Shown piece by piece: positions 54,615-62,649 of a DNA stretch of 64,000 nucleotides (position 1 is its first letter; each line of letters opens with the position of its first letter). Both the position numbers and the translations under genes were made by a program. The notes beneath the pieces are model-generated. The model worked only from the letters and a program-made list of their open reading frames with translations. It did not search any database and was not told the origin of the DNA. This stretch comes from Umezawaea endophytica (lineage in GTDB: Bacteria > Actinomycetota > Actinomycetes > Mycobacteriales > Pseudonocardiaceae). The DNA lies in the NCBI RefSeq assembly GCF_025061645.1, contig NZ_JANYMP010000014.1, positions 1 to 64,000 of the forward strand. Direction: 5' to 3'.

Positions 54615-55513
54615 CCCACCCCCGACACCGCCCACCACCACTCCAACCAGGCGACCGGGTCACCGTCATCGCCCCAGCAGCCCCCGTCCACCCAGGACTC
54701 CTCACCGCCGGAACCGCGATCCTCCGCACCTGGGGACTCGACGTCCACACCGCACCCCACGTCCACGACGTCCACCCCACCCTCCCCTACCTCGCCGGAC
54801 ACGACACCCACCGCGCCCAAGACCTCACCGACGCCTGGCACGACCCCGACGTCAAAGCCGTCATCACCGCCCGCGGCGGCTACGGCAGCCAACGCCTCCT
54901 CGACCACGTCGACTGGACCTCACTCCACCAGACCAAGCACTTCACCGGATCCAGCGACACCACCGCACTCCACTCCGCCCTCACCACCCAAGGCATCCCC
55001 ACCCACTTCGCCCCCATGATCGCCACCACCGCCTTCGTCCACGACACCCAAACCCAGGAAAACCTCCGCCGCAGCCTCTTCGACCCACCCACCGTCCTCA
55101 CCGGACCCCACACCACCACCCTCACCCCCGGCACCGCACGCGGCACCACCACCGGCGGCACCCTCACCCTCATCGACCCCACCACACCACGCGGCGGCAT
55201 CGTCCTGCTCGAAGACATCGACGAGGACACCTACCGCCTCGACCGCATGCTCACCGCACTCCTCCGCACCGGCTGGTTCGACACCACCACCGGCATCGCA
55301 CTCGGCTCCTGGCACCACTGCGGCCCCACCGAACACGTCCTCCACGACCGCCTCACCCCACTCGGCATCCCCGTCCTCGCCGACCTCGGCTTCGGCCACT
55401 GCCCCGGCCAACTCACCATCCCACTCGGCGTCGAAGTCGAACTCGACGCCGACCGGGGCACCCTCACCGTCCTGGAAACCCCCGCACCAGCCGTGCCACA
55501 GTCGTCCCCATGA
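54611..55513 (+). CDS. LD-carboxypeptidase (S66 family, MccF-like)
   Basis: This 300-residue S66 peptidase has A-R-G-G-Y-G-S-Q-R-L-L near residue 80, the nucleophile Ser in the G-S-S-D-T-T-A-L-H turn, the catalytic Glu in V-L-L-E-D-I-D-E and the His in G-F-G-H-C-P-G-Q. It trims the terminal D-amino acid of muropeptides or inactivates microcin-type adenylated peptides. The GTG overlaps the S9 peptidase stop; the next gene's ATG overlaps its own stop. A shared role in peptide turnover is likely. Confidence 0.9.
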   Translation: MTHPRHRPPPLQPGDRVTVIAPAAPVHPGLLTAGTAILRTWGLDVHTAPHVHDVHPTLPYLAGHDTHRAQDLTDAWHDPDVKAVITARGGYGSQRLLDHVDWTSLHQTKHFTGSSDTTALHSALTTQGIPTHFAPMIATTAFVHDTQTQENLRRSLFDPPTVLTGPHTTTLTPGTARGTTTGGTLTLIDPTTPRGGIVLLEDIDEDTYRLDRMLTALLRTGWFDTTTGIALGSWHHCGPTEHVLHDRLTPLGIPVLADLGFGHCPGQLTIPLGVEVELDADRGTLTVLETPAPAVPQSSP

Positions 55514-55983
55514 CACCGCAGCGGTTCCGCGCCACCATCACCACCGACCCCCGGAACCGCGCGACCATCACCGCGCCGTTCGACCCCGACCAGGTGTGGG
55601 GCCCCAAGGCCAACCACCCCGTCGGCGGCACCATCGACGGCAAGCACGTCCGCGGACGCCTGACACCCACCGACGACGGATGGGTCCTGACCGTGACACC
55701 GCTGTGGCTCCGCGACACCGGCGTCACGACCGGCGACACCGTCACCGTCGAACTCGCCCCGGAAGGCCCGCAACGCGCCGATCTCGCCGACGACCTGGCC
55801 GAGGCGCTCGCCGCCAACCCCGCCGCGGCCGCGTTCTACGACACGCTGGCCCAGTTCTACCGCAAGGCCTACCTCCGCTGGATCGACGCGACCACCCGCA
55901 GGCCCGACCTCCGCGCTACCCGCATCGCCGAGGTCACCGCACTGCTCGCGGCAGGCGTCAAGCAGCGCCCGGCGCCCGACTAG
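55510..55983 (+). CDS. DUF1905/YdeI-like protein
   Basis: This 157-residue protein has an N-terminal DUF1905 beta domain (R-F-R-A-T-I-T-T onward, V-W-G-P-K-A-N-H-P-V-G-G-T-I-D-G) and a C-terminal YdeI/OmpD-associated helical segment. That segment contains Y-R-K-A-Y-L-R-W-I-D and R-I-A-E-V-T-A-L-L. The ATG overlaps the LD-carboxypeptidase stop (ATGA), so all three genes of the S9 operon are translationally linked. The molecular function is unknown. Confidence 0.85.
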   Translation: MTPQRFRATITTDPRNRATITAPFDPDQVWGPKANHPVGGTIDGKHVRGRLTPTDDGWVLTVTPLWLRDTGVTTGDTVTVELAPEGPQRADLADDLAEALAANPAAAAFYDTLAQFYRKAYLRWIDATTRRPDLRATRIAEVTALLAAGVKQRPAPD

Positions 55984-56072
55984 CCCGAGACCCTGAACCG
56001 CTCGCGCTAGGGCAGTCCGCAGGCCGGTTTTCCCTTGTCCGCTGGTGCGTAACGATGATTGGTGGGATTAGT

Positions 56073-56104
56073 TTCAGTCAACACTGAAGCTATTGAGATT
56101 ACTG
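56073..56104 (+). repeat. Repeat copy A, at the 3' boundary of the DUF4011 helicase gene
   Basis: The 32-bp repeat includes the hairpin TTCAGT-CAAC-ACTGAA followed by GCTATTGAG and then ATTACTG. It overlaps the helicase stop codon. It matches copy B (62010-62041) at 28 of 32 positions and copy C at 24 of the first 25. Confidence 0.8.
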
Positions 56105-59100
56105 CACAACCACGCGACCGTCCGGATCCACTCGCAGACGTCCCGCGCGCACCCCCACCGCCAGTGCGGCGTCCAACCGCTCCGCGGCACTCGCCGTGAC
56201 CCGCTTACCACCGAAAACGGCCAGCACCTCGCGCCGCAGCTCCCCCACCGGCATCCCCGCCGCTCCCCTGGCGACCGCGACCAGCGCGTTGACCACTTCC
56301 CGCACCGGCACGTGCTCGAACGACCGCTCCACCCCCTCCGGGGTGCGCCGGTAGCCGCTCCACTCCCCCGGCCTCACCCCCACCGGCCACACGACGTCGT
56401 CCTCCACCAGCAGCCGCACCTGGGCCAGGATGGCCGTCCTGCGGGCCTCCACGACCCGGCTCAGCCCGAACGCCCCCGCGACCAGCCTGACCAGCCGGTC
56501 CACGTGCACCGGCCCCTCCGCGGCGACCACCTCCGCCACCACGGACGCCACCCGCTCCCCCGTGCCGGGCAGCCCGTCCAGCACCTCGACCGCCCCCACC
56601 GACCGGACGGGCCACGGCGCGTACGCGGGCACCACGACCGGGCCCGTGACACCGACACCGACGGACACCGGGACGGTCGCCGGGACGGTCGCCGGGACCG
56701 GCGGTTCGCGCACCGGCTCCGGCCGCACCGCGCCACCCGCCCGCACGACGGCCGCCAGCCGCTCGACCACGCCCGCCGGGTCGGCCAGCCAGTCCGGCAG
56801 CCACACCCGGCACACCGCGGGCCAGCCGAGCAACCCCTCCAACACCTCCACGGGCAGCCCGTCGCGGTCGCGCACGGTGAGCCGAGACGCCCACCCCGGC
56901 CCGTCCAGCAGCACCGCCGCGACCGGCACGTCGGGCCGCGCCGGATCGGCCAGCACCACGTCCACCTTGAACTCCGACATCCCCACGTCCATGGTCACGG
57001 CCAGCCCGGCCGCCCGCAGCGCGTCGGCGACCGAGTCGCGGTGCCGGTCCACCACGGCCCGCCACCGCGACCCCGACGGCAACGCCCCGCCCCCGGCCAT
57101 GTCCAGGTAGGTCCGCAGGTGCCGGACCCCGACCGACGACGTCTCCTCCGCCCTCAACTGCTCCGGGTCGAAGCTGGAGAACACGACCACCTGACGTCGA
57201 GCGCGCGTCACGGCCACGTTGAGCCTGCGCTCACCGCCGGTGCGGTTGAGCGGCCCGAAGTTCAGCGGCAGCACACCGCGCTCGGTGACGCTGAACGCCG
57301 TCGAGAACAGGATCACGTCGCGCTCGTCGCCCTGGACGTTCTCCAGGTTCTTCACGAACAGGCCCTCGGCGTCGTCGTCCAGCGCCTCCACGATCCGCGG
57401 GTCGTCGGCGTCGCGCAGCAGCCCTTCCACACAGGCGCGCTGCTGCTGGTTGAACGTGACGATCCCCAACGACGGCACGACGTCGGGGGAGGCGGCGAAC
57501 CGGCGGCGGACCTCGTCCACCACGGCCCGCGCCTCGACCGGGTTGGTGCGCAGCAGACCAGCGGCACCGGACCGGTGGAACGTCCCGTCCACCCGCACCA
57601 GCGACACACCGCGGTCCGGACCCGACGCGGCGGGCGCGGGGAACGACGCCAGCGCGCCGTCGTAGTAGTGGTGGTTGCTGAACGCGATCAGCGACTCGTC
57701 CTGGCTGCGGTAGTGCCACGTCAGCCGCTGCCGCTCCACCCGCGCCTGCACGCACTCGCCCAGGATCGACTCCTCGTCCTCGACCACGTCCCCGAGCTCG
57801 TCGGGCTCGGCCGTGCCGAACGCGCTCTCCGCGAACGACGTGGGCGGCATCTGCTTGCTGTCCCCAACCACCACGACCGACCGCGCCCGCCCCATCGCCC
57901 CGACCGCGTCGGCCACCCGGACCTGCGACGCCTCGTCGAACACCACGATGTCGAACAACCCGGCCGTGGCCGGGAAGAACCGCGCCACCGAGTCCGGGCT
58001 GACCAGCACGCACGGCAGGGCACCCGTGACCAGGTCACCGAACTCCGTCATCAGCTCCCGCACCCGCAGCCCGCCGCGCTGCCTGCCGAGCTGCCGCCGC
58101 AGCAGGCCGACCCGACCACCGGTCGCGTCCGGGTCGAACGACCGCGACCGCACCACCTGGGCCGGAACCGCCGTCCTCAGGTGCTCCCGCACCATCCCCG
58201 ACACCCCGACGAACCGGCTGATCGCCCGGTCCTGCGCGGCCTGGTCGAACGACGCCAGCCCCGTCGCGCGCCTCCGCTCCCCCACCGACGCCTCCGCCAG
58301 CCCCAGCTCGAACGCGCGCGACGCGTCGTCCGGGCTCAGCCCGCCCCGCAGCAGCAACGCCCTGGCGTCGTCCAGGTGCTCGTCGCGCAGCGGCTCCACG
58401 TGGGCGAGCAGCGCCACCCACCGCCGCAGCGACCCGTCGTCACCGATCTGCCGCTCCCCCGCGCTCGCCGCCCACGTGGCGACCAGACCCGCCTCCCCGG
58501 CCCAGGCCGCGATCGGCTCGGCCCCCACGCCGCAGGCCTTGGCGAACTCCGCGACCCTCGCCGCCGCCGCGGCGACCGGCACCGGGTCCAGCACGGCGGA
58601 CGACTCCAGGAAGGCCCTCAGCGGCCCCGCGAACCGCGCCCGCGCCCGCTCGGCCGGGTCGACCACGGAACCGGCCCACCGCAGCCACTCCACCCGGCGC
58701 ACCACCACCTCCCGGCCGGCGGGCGCGAACGGGCTCCACCCCGGCGGCAGCACCAGACCGGGCACCTGCCGGACGGCCGCCGCCAGCCGGTCGACGCCGT
58801 CGCGCAGCGCCACCAGCTCACCGGTCAGCTCGACCACCTGCTTCGGCTTCACCCGCGCACCGGGCCGCAGCACCCCCGCCAGCCGCTCGCCCACGGCCGC
58901 CAACCGCCCGCGCCGCCCCCAGAACCCCGACCCCGCCGCCGCACGGGCCGCCGCGTGCAGCTCACCCACCGGCAGGTCCAGCGCCGCGGGCGTGACCACG
59001 TCCAGACCGGGGTGGTCCAGCACCGCGAACTCCGCCACCCGCCGCCGCACCCCGTCCACCGCCGCGGCCCACCGCTCGGTCCGCGTCTCGTCCAGCACCG

Positions 59101-61801
59101 CGAGCGGCACCCGCTCCCCGACCAGCGCCGCCAGCACCCGCAGGTCCTCCGACTCCCGCACCGCCGCCAACACCGCCAGGCGCGGCAACGCCCGCAGCGC
59201 CATGTCCAGCCGACTGGCCGCCACCAGCACGTCCGGCACGACCACCGACCGGTCGTCCACGAACGCCCACGGGTGGTCCGGACCGGGCCGCGCCGGGTAC
59301 GCCACGTCCGGCAGCTCGCCGAACAGCTTCCGCAGCCGCCGCACGGCGTCCGGCGACGCCGTGCTCAGGAACGCGGTCGACACGGGCATCGCGGGCACGT
59401 CCGCACCGACCGCCAGGGCCGCGTCCCGCGCCGAGTACAGCGACAACCCGACCGGGTTCCGGTCGTGCAACTGGTAGGCGTACCTGGTCAGCGCCCGCCG
59501 CGCGGACCTCAGCTCGTCCAACCGCGCCGACAGCCCCTGCTGGTCCGGCACGACCACGTGCTCCAGCGCCCGCGCCACCTGCGCCCGCACCGCCACCGGC
59601 GAACTGGCCCTGTCGTGCAGGTCCAACGTCAACGGCCCCATGCCGACCTCGTCCAACCGCCGCCGCACCACGTCCAGCGCCGCCCGCTTCTCGGCGACGA
59701 ACAGCACCCGTTTCCCCTCGGCCACCGCCCGCACCAGCAGGTTCGTGATCGTCTGCGACTTCCCCGTGCCCGGCGGCCCCTCCAGCACGAACGTCCGCCC
59801 CGCCACGGCCTCCGCGACCGCCCTGAGCTGCGAGGCGTCCGCGGGCACCGGGCACCGCTCGGCCAACTCCTCCAGGTCGTGCACCGCCGACGTCGTCACC
59901 GGGTCCTCGAACACCTCTGCCGGCCGGTGCACCAGGTGCGCCACCAGCGGGTTCTCCGCGAACGTCGCCCAGTTCTCGTCCAGGTCCTTCCACAGCCGGA
60001 ACTTCGCGAACTGCAACACCGCCAGGTCCGCCGTTGGCTCCACCCGGTACGGCAGGCCGCGCTCCGCGATGGCCGACCGGGTCGCCTCGAACGCCGCGTC
60101 CAGGTCGATCCCCGCGTCGTCCGCCGCGGGCTCCGCCAGGCCGGGCACCTCCAGCCCGTGCACCTGCCGCAGCTTCTCCACCAGGCAGTAGTTCGGCGTC
60201 GACGCCCCAGCCTCGTCCAGCGACAGCCGGTACCGACCGCCACGACCGGACGGCGTGAGCACCACGGGCACCAGCACCAGCGGCGACCGCAGCGGCCTGC
60301 CGTCCAGCTCCCACACCAGCGACCCCAGCGCCAGGTACAGGTTGTTCGCCCCGGTCTCCTCCACGATCGTCCGCGCCTTGTGCGCCAGGCCCCGCAACCG
60401 CGACCAGTAGGCCGCCTCCGTCACCTCCGCGTACACCGACCGCCGCGACACCAGCAGCTCCGCGAGCTGCTCCGGCGGCAGCTCCCGACCCGTCCGCACA
60501 CCCCGTTCCCGGTCCACCGCCGCCAGGTCGTCCGCCGCGCGCAGCACCACCGCCGCACCCTGGTGCAGCAGGTCCTCCAGCGTCCCGAGCCGCTCCCCCG
60601 GCACCGCCAGCGACAGCCCCGACCGCGCGGTGAAGTTCACCAGCCGGTTGCGCAGGCTCAGGTCCAGCAGCGCGTTCTTCCACCGCGTCACCCTCGGCGG
60701 CGCCGCCACCGCGTGCCGCGGGCCCGTGCTCGGCCGGGCGACGCTCGCCACCTCCGGCCAGAACCGCGCGGCGGGCGTGTACACGCTGACCACGACGTTC
60801 CCGCCGATGTCCCTGGTGCGCGCGGGCAGCGGCACGATCCGGTCGCGCCGCGCCTGGCGCACGTCGACCACCCCGAGCACCCGCTCCAGACCGCCGGTCA
60901 GGTACTCGTCGTACGGCGGCCGGTGGGTCTCCTCGAACGGCCGGGCCACCACCGCGAACGTCGTCTCCACCAGCCTGATCCGGTCGAGGTCGATCCGGTT
61001 GACCACGTCCGCCACGTCGGTCTGCGCGGTGCCGTCGAGCGACGACTCCTCCCGCCAGTAGCCGAGGAACGCGTGCCCCTCCACCAGCCAGAGCAGCGAG
61101 TTGACGCCCGCCTGCTCCAGCACCGCCGCCATCACCACCACCAGGTCGAGCGGGGTGGCGACCCGGTCCAGCAGCACCTCCCCCGGCGTCCGCACCTCCT
61201 GCCCGACGTCGGCCCAGCTCGCGGGCGGCTCGGCGGACCGGATCCCGCGGGCCCTCAGCACGTCGTAGACCGCCCGCACGATCTCGTCGACCCGTTCCGG
61301 CCCCGCCTGGTAGCCCTGGAGCGCCGGGCTGCCCGTGCTCGCGAGCAGCCGGTCCGCGACGTGCCCCATCAGGTCCACCACCGCCGGGTGGTTCGGCATC
61401 ACGTGCGCCGCCAGCATCTCCAGGCCCAGCGAGAGCGGGCGCGCCAGCCACTGGTGCGCCGCCAGCACCCGCACCCGCGCGGACGCCTCCGCCCGCCGCA
61501 CCCCACCGACCTCGACCCAGACCCGGATCGTGCCCGGCCGCTGCTCCCCGACCAGCAGCATCGCCGCCGGGTCCAGCACCAACCGCAGGTCGGTCACCAC
61601 CGTCGGCCGCCCACCGGCCAGGTCCACCGTCCGGCTGTGCACCTCCGACAACGGCCCGGTCGCGTCCCCGATGTCGAACCGCAGCACCGCACCCTGGACG
61701 TCCCGCGGCACGCCGTCGACGGTGACGGCGCCGATCACCGAGATCCCGTTGTGCGCCATCGCGTAGCTGACCACCGACGCCGCTCCGAGGGTCACGGACA
61801 T
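56099..61801 (-). CDS. DUF4011-SF1 helicase-Vsr-like nuclease-DUF3320 protein (Hhe-like)
   Basis: This protein of about 1,900 residues has an N-terminal region of about 350. The DUF4011 signature W-K-N-A-L-L-D-L-S-L-R-N-R-L-V-N-F follows near 375. A split SF1 helicase comes next: Walker A P-P-G-T-G-K-S-Q-T near 670, F-D-E-A-S-Q near 1280, G-D-S-K-Q-M-P, and V-A-V-T-R-A-R near 1530. A Vsr/MTES_1575-like nuclease (about 1590-1680) and DUF3320 end it. The ATG at 61801 has GAGGA upstream and is preferred over GTG 61864. The architecture resembles the Hhe antiphage protein (recalled). Confidence 0.85.
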   Translation of the reverse strand: MSVTLGAASVVSYAMAHNGISVIGAVTVDGVPRDVQGAVLRFDIGDATGPLSEVHSRTVDLAGGRPTVVTDLRLVLDPAAMLLVGEQRPGTIRVWVEVGGVRRAEASARVRVLAAHQWLARPLSLGLEMLAAHVMPNHPAVVDLMGHVADRLLASTGSPALQGYQAGPERVDEIVRAVYDVLRARGIRSAEPPASWADVGQEVRTPGEVLLDRVATPLDLVVVMAAVLEQAGVNSLLWLVEGHAFLGYWREESSLDGTAQTDVADVVNRIDLDRIRLVETTFAVVARPFEETHRPPYDEYLTGGLERVLGVVDVRQARRDRIVPLPARTRDIGGNVVVSVYTPAARFWPEVASVARPSTGPRHAVAAPPRVTRWKNALLDLSLRNRLVNFTARSGLSLAVPGERLGTLEDLLHQGAAVVLRAADDLAAVDRERGVRTGRELPPEQLAELLVSRRSVYAEVTEAAYWSRLRGLAHKARTIVEETGANNLYLALGSLVWELDGRPLRSPLVLVPVVLTPSGRGGRYRLSLDEAGASTPNYCLVEKLRQVHGLEVPGLAEPAADDAGIDLDAAFEATRSAIAERGLPYRVEPTADLAVLQFAKFRLWKDLDENWATFAENPLVAHLVHRPAEVFEDPVTTSAVHDLEELAERCPVPADASQLRAVAEAVAGRTFVLEGPPGTGKSQTITNLLVRAVAEGKRVLFVAEKRAALDVVRRRLDEVGMGPLTLDLHDRASSPVAVRAQVARALEHVVVPDQQGLSARLDELRSARRALTRYAYQLHDRNPVGLSLYSARDAALAVGADVPAMPVSTAFLSTASPDAVRRLRKLFGELPDVAYPARPGPDHPWAFVDDRSVVVPDVLVAASRLDMALRALPRLAVLAAVRESEDLRVLAALVGERVPLAVLDETRTERWAAAVDGVRRRVAEFAVLDHPGLDVVTPAALDLPVGELHAAARAAAGSGFWGRRGRLAAVGERLAGVLRPGARVKPKQVVELTGELVALRDGVDRLAAAVRQVPGLVLPPGWSPFAPAGREVVVRRVEWLRWAGSVVDPAERARARFAGPLRAFLESSAVLDPVPVAAAAARVAEFAKACGVGAEPIAAWAGEAGLVATWAASAGERQIGDDGSLRRWVALLAHVEPLRDEHLDDARALLLRGGLSPDDASRAFELGLAEASVGERRRATGLASFDQAAQDRAISRFVGVSGMVREHLRTAVPAQVVRSRSFDPDATGGRVGLLRRQLGRQRGGLRVRELMTEFGDLVTGALPCVLVSPDSVARFFPATAGLFDIVVFDEASQVRVADAVGAMGRARSVVVVGDSKQMPPTSFAESAFGTAEPDELGDVVEDEESILGECVQARVERQRLTWHYRSQDESLIAFSNHHYYDGALASFPAPAASGPDRGVSLVRVDGTFHRSGAAGLLRTNPVEARAVVDEVRRRFAASPDVVPSLGIVTFNQQQRACVEGLLRDADDPRIVEALDDDAEGLFVKNLENVQGDERDVILFSTAFSVTERGVLPLNFGPLNRTGGERRLNVAVTRARRQVVVFSSFDPEQLRAEETSSVGVRHLRTYLDMAGGGALPSGSRWRAVVDRHRDSVADALRAAGLAVTMDVGMSEFKVDVVLADPARPDVPVAAVLLDGPGWASRLTVRDRDGLPVEVLEGLLGWPAVCRVWLPDWLADPAGVVERLAAVVRAGGAVRPEPVREPPVPATVPATVPVSVGVGVTGPVVVPAYAPWPVRSVGAVEVLDGLPGTGERVASVVAEVVAAEGPVHVDRLVRLVAGAFGLSRVVEARRTAILAQVRLLVEDDVVWPVGVRPGEWSGYRRTPEGVERSFEHVPVREVVNALVAVARGAAGMPVGELRREVLAVFGGKRVTASAAERLDAALAVGVRAGRLRVDPDGRVVVQ

Positions 61802-62009
61802 GGGCGGATCGTCCTCGGACTGCACGCGCGGCTCCCTGCTCGACTCGGTGCGCCGACCGACCACGCGGCCTGACGAGCCGATCGACTCGGATTCGACCGG
61901 AACGGCGTCAGCGTTACACCGTCGTCGTGGGTGTTCGGTGAGGACGGAGCGCCGGTTCGTCTCCAGCGGGTTTGTGGTCTTTGGTCGCGACCACTCCTGG
62001 ATGGTTTAA

Positions 62010-62041
62010 TTTAGGCAACACTGAAGCTATAGAGATTGCTG
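62010..62041 (+). repeat. Repeat copy B, upstream of the DUF4011 helicase gene
   Basis: Copy B shares CAACACTGAAGCTAT, then AGAGATT and CTG, with copy A. It lacks the full left palindrome arm (TTTAGG in place of TTCAGT). It contains TATAGAG, a possible -10 box reading rightward. With copy A it brackets the helicase gene (about 5.9 kb). Confidence 0.75.
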
Positions 62042-62149
62042 GAACCATGACGAAACCGGACTCCGACTTGGCGAAGGCACCAACGCCACTTCCTCCGGGG
62101 ATACCGCTCCAGCGGCGGATATCGCACCGGTGGCAGCGAAAGGGATCGC

Positions 62150-62560
62150 GGCGCAGGACATCTCGACCGCTGACGACCCCTCCCCCCGCAAGGCTCGACC
62201 AACCGCGCGCTCGAACACTTCCCAGCGAGTCGAACCCACCGCACGCCGCTCCCCCTGCCCCTCCCACCGACACCTCCCGCCAACACCTCCCCTCACTCCC
62301 CTCACTCCCCTCGATCCCTCCCGCCGACGTCTCCCCTCGCCCCCTCGCCCCCTCCCGCCGAGGCCTTCCCGCCGACCGCCCCCTCGACCCCTCCCCTCGA
62401 CGACCTCCCGACGACCCCTCCCCTCGATCCCTCCCACCAACACCCCCGCCGACCCCTCCCGCCGAACCCTCCCCTCGACCCGTCCCACCGACGACCGCTC
62501 CCCGCCCTTCTCCCCGACCCCTCCCTCCTCATTGCCCTCAAAAGCGTGGTTTGACCGCGC
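62150..62560 (+). repeat. Degenerate polypyrimidine repeat
   Basis: The plus strand is dominated by CCCTCCC, CCTCGACCCCTCCC and CTCCCGCCGA words recurring every 12-18 bp with many substitutions. The minus strand is correspondingly rich in G-runs and could form quadruplex structures. There are no precise units or conserved spacers, so it is not a CRISPR array. Confidence 0.6.
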
Positions 62561-62587
62561 CCGACGCCACCACCCAGGCGACCCCAC

Positions 62588-62612
62588 TTCAGTCAACACT
62601 GAAGCTATAGAG
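62588..62612 (+). promoter_or_regulatory. Repeat copy C, probable promoter/operator of the kinase gene
   Basis: TTCAGT-CAAC-ACTGAA is followed by GCTATAGAG, giving a palindrome next to a TATAGA -10-like box 38 bp before the kinase ATG. It is the third copy of the repeat that flanks the helicase gene. It could be a promoter with operator, a recombination site, or both. Confidence 0.6.
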
Positions 62613-62649
62613 CGCAACAGGTTTACCTCTACCCCATCCGGGGGACCTG

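Larger units (their letters stand above)
61802..62649. other. Gene-free region with low-complexity polypyrimidine DNA between helicase and kinase
   Basis: Left part (61802-62009) holds the helicase promoter. Between repeat copies B and C lies a 550-bp stretch, C/T-rich on the plus strand from about 62150. A plus frame from ATG 62047 to TAG 62610, which begins just after repeat B, encodes a Pro/Arg/Ser-rich 187-residue protein. The minus frame is Gly/Arg-rich. Both look like composition artefacts, although the placement of ATG 62047 directly behind a promoter-like repeat deserves notice. Confidence 0.6.

Noticed and set aside
56093-61873. Very long plus-strand open frame opposite the helicase gene
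   Set aside because: It is the Arg/His/Pro-rich mirror of a well-supported helicase; composition keeps the opposite frame open in GC-rich DNA.
62047-62610. Pro/Arg/Ser-rich plus-strand frame just after repeat copy B
   Set aside because: Low-complexity composition, two other frames equally open, stop formed by repeat copy C. Not called as a gene, though the start placement is noted in the region entry.
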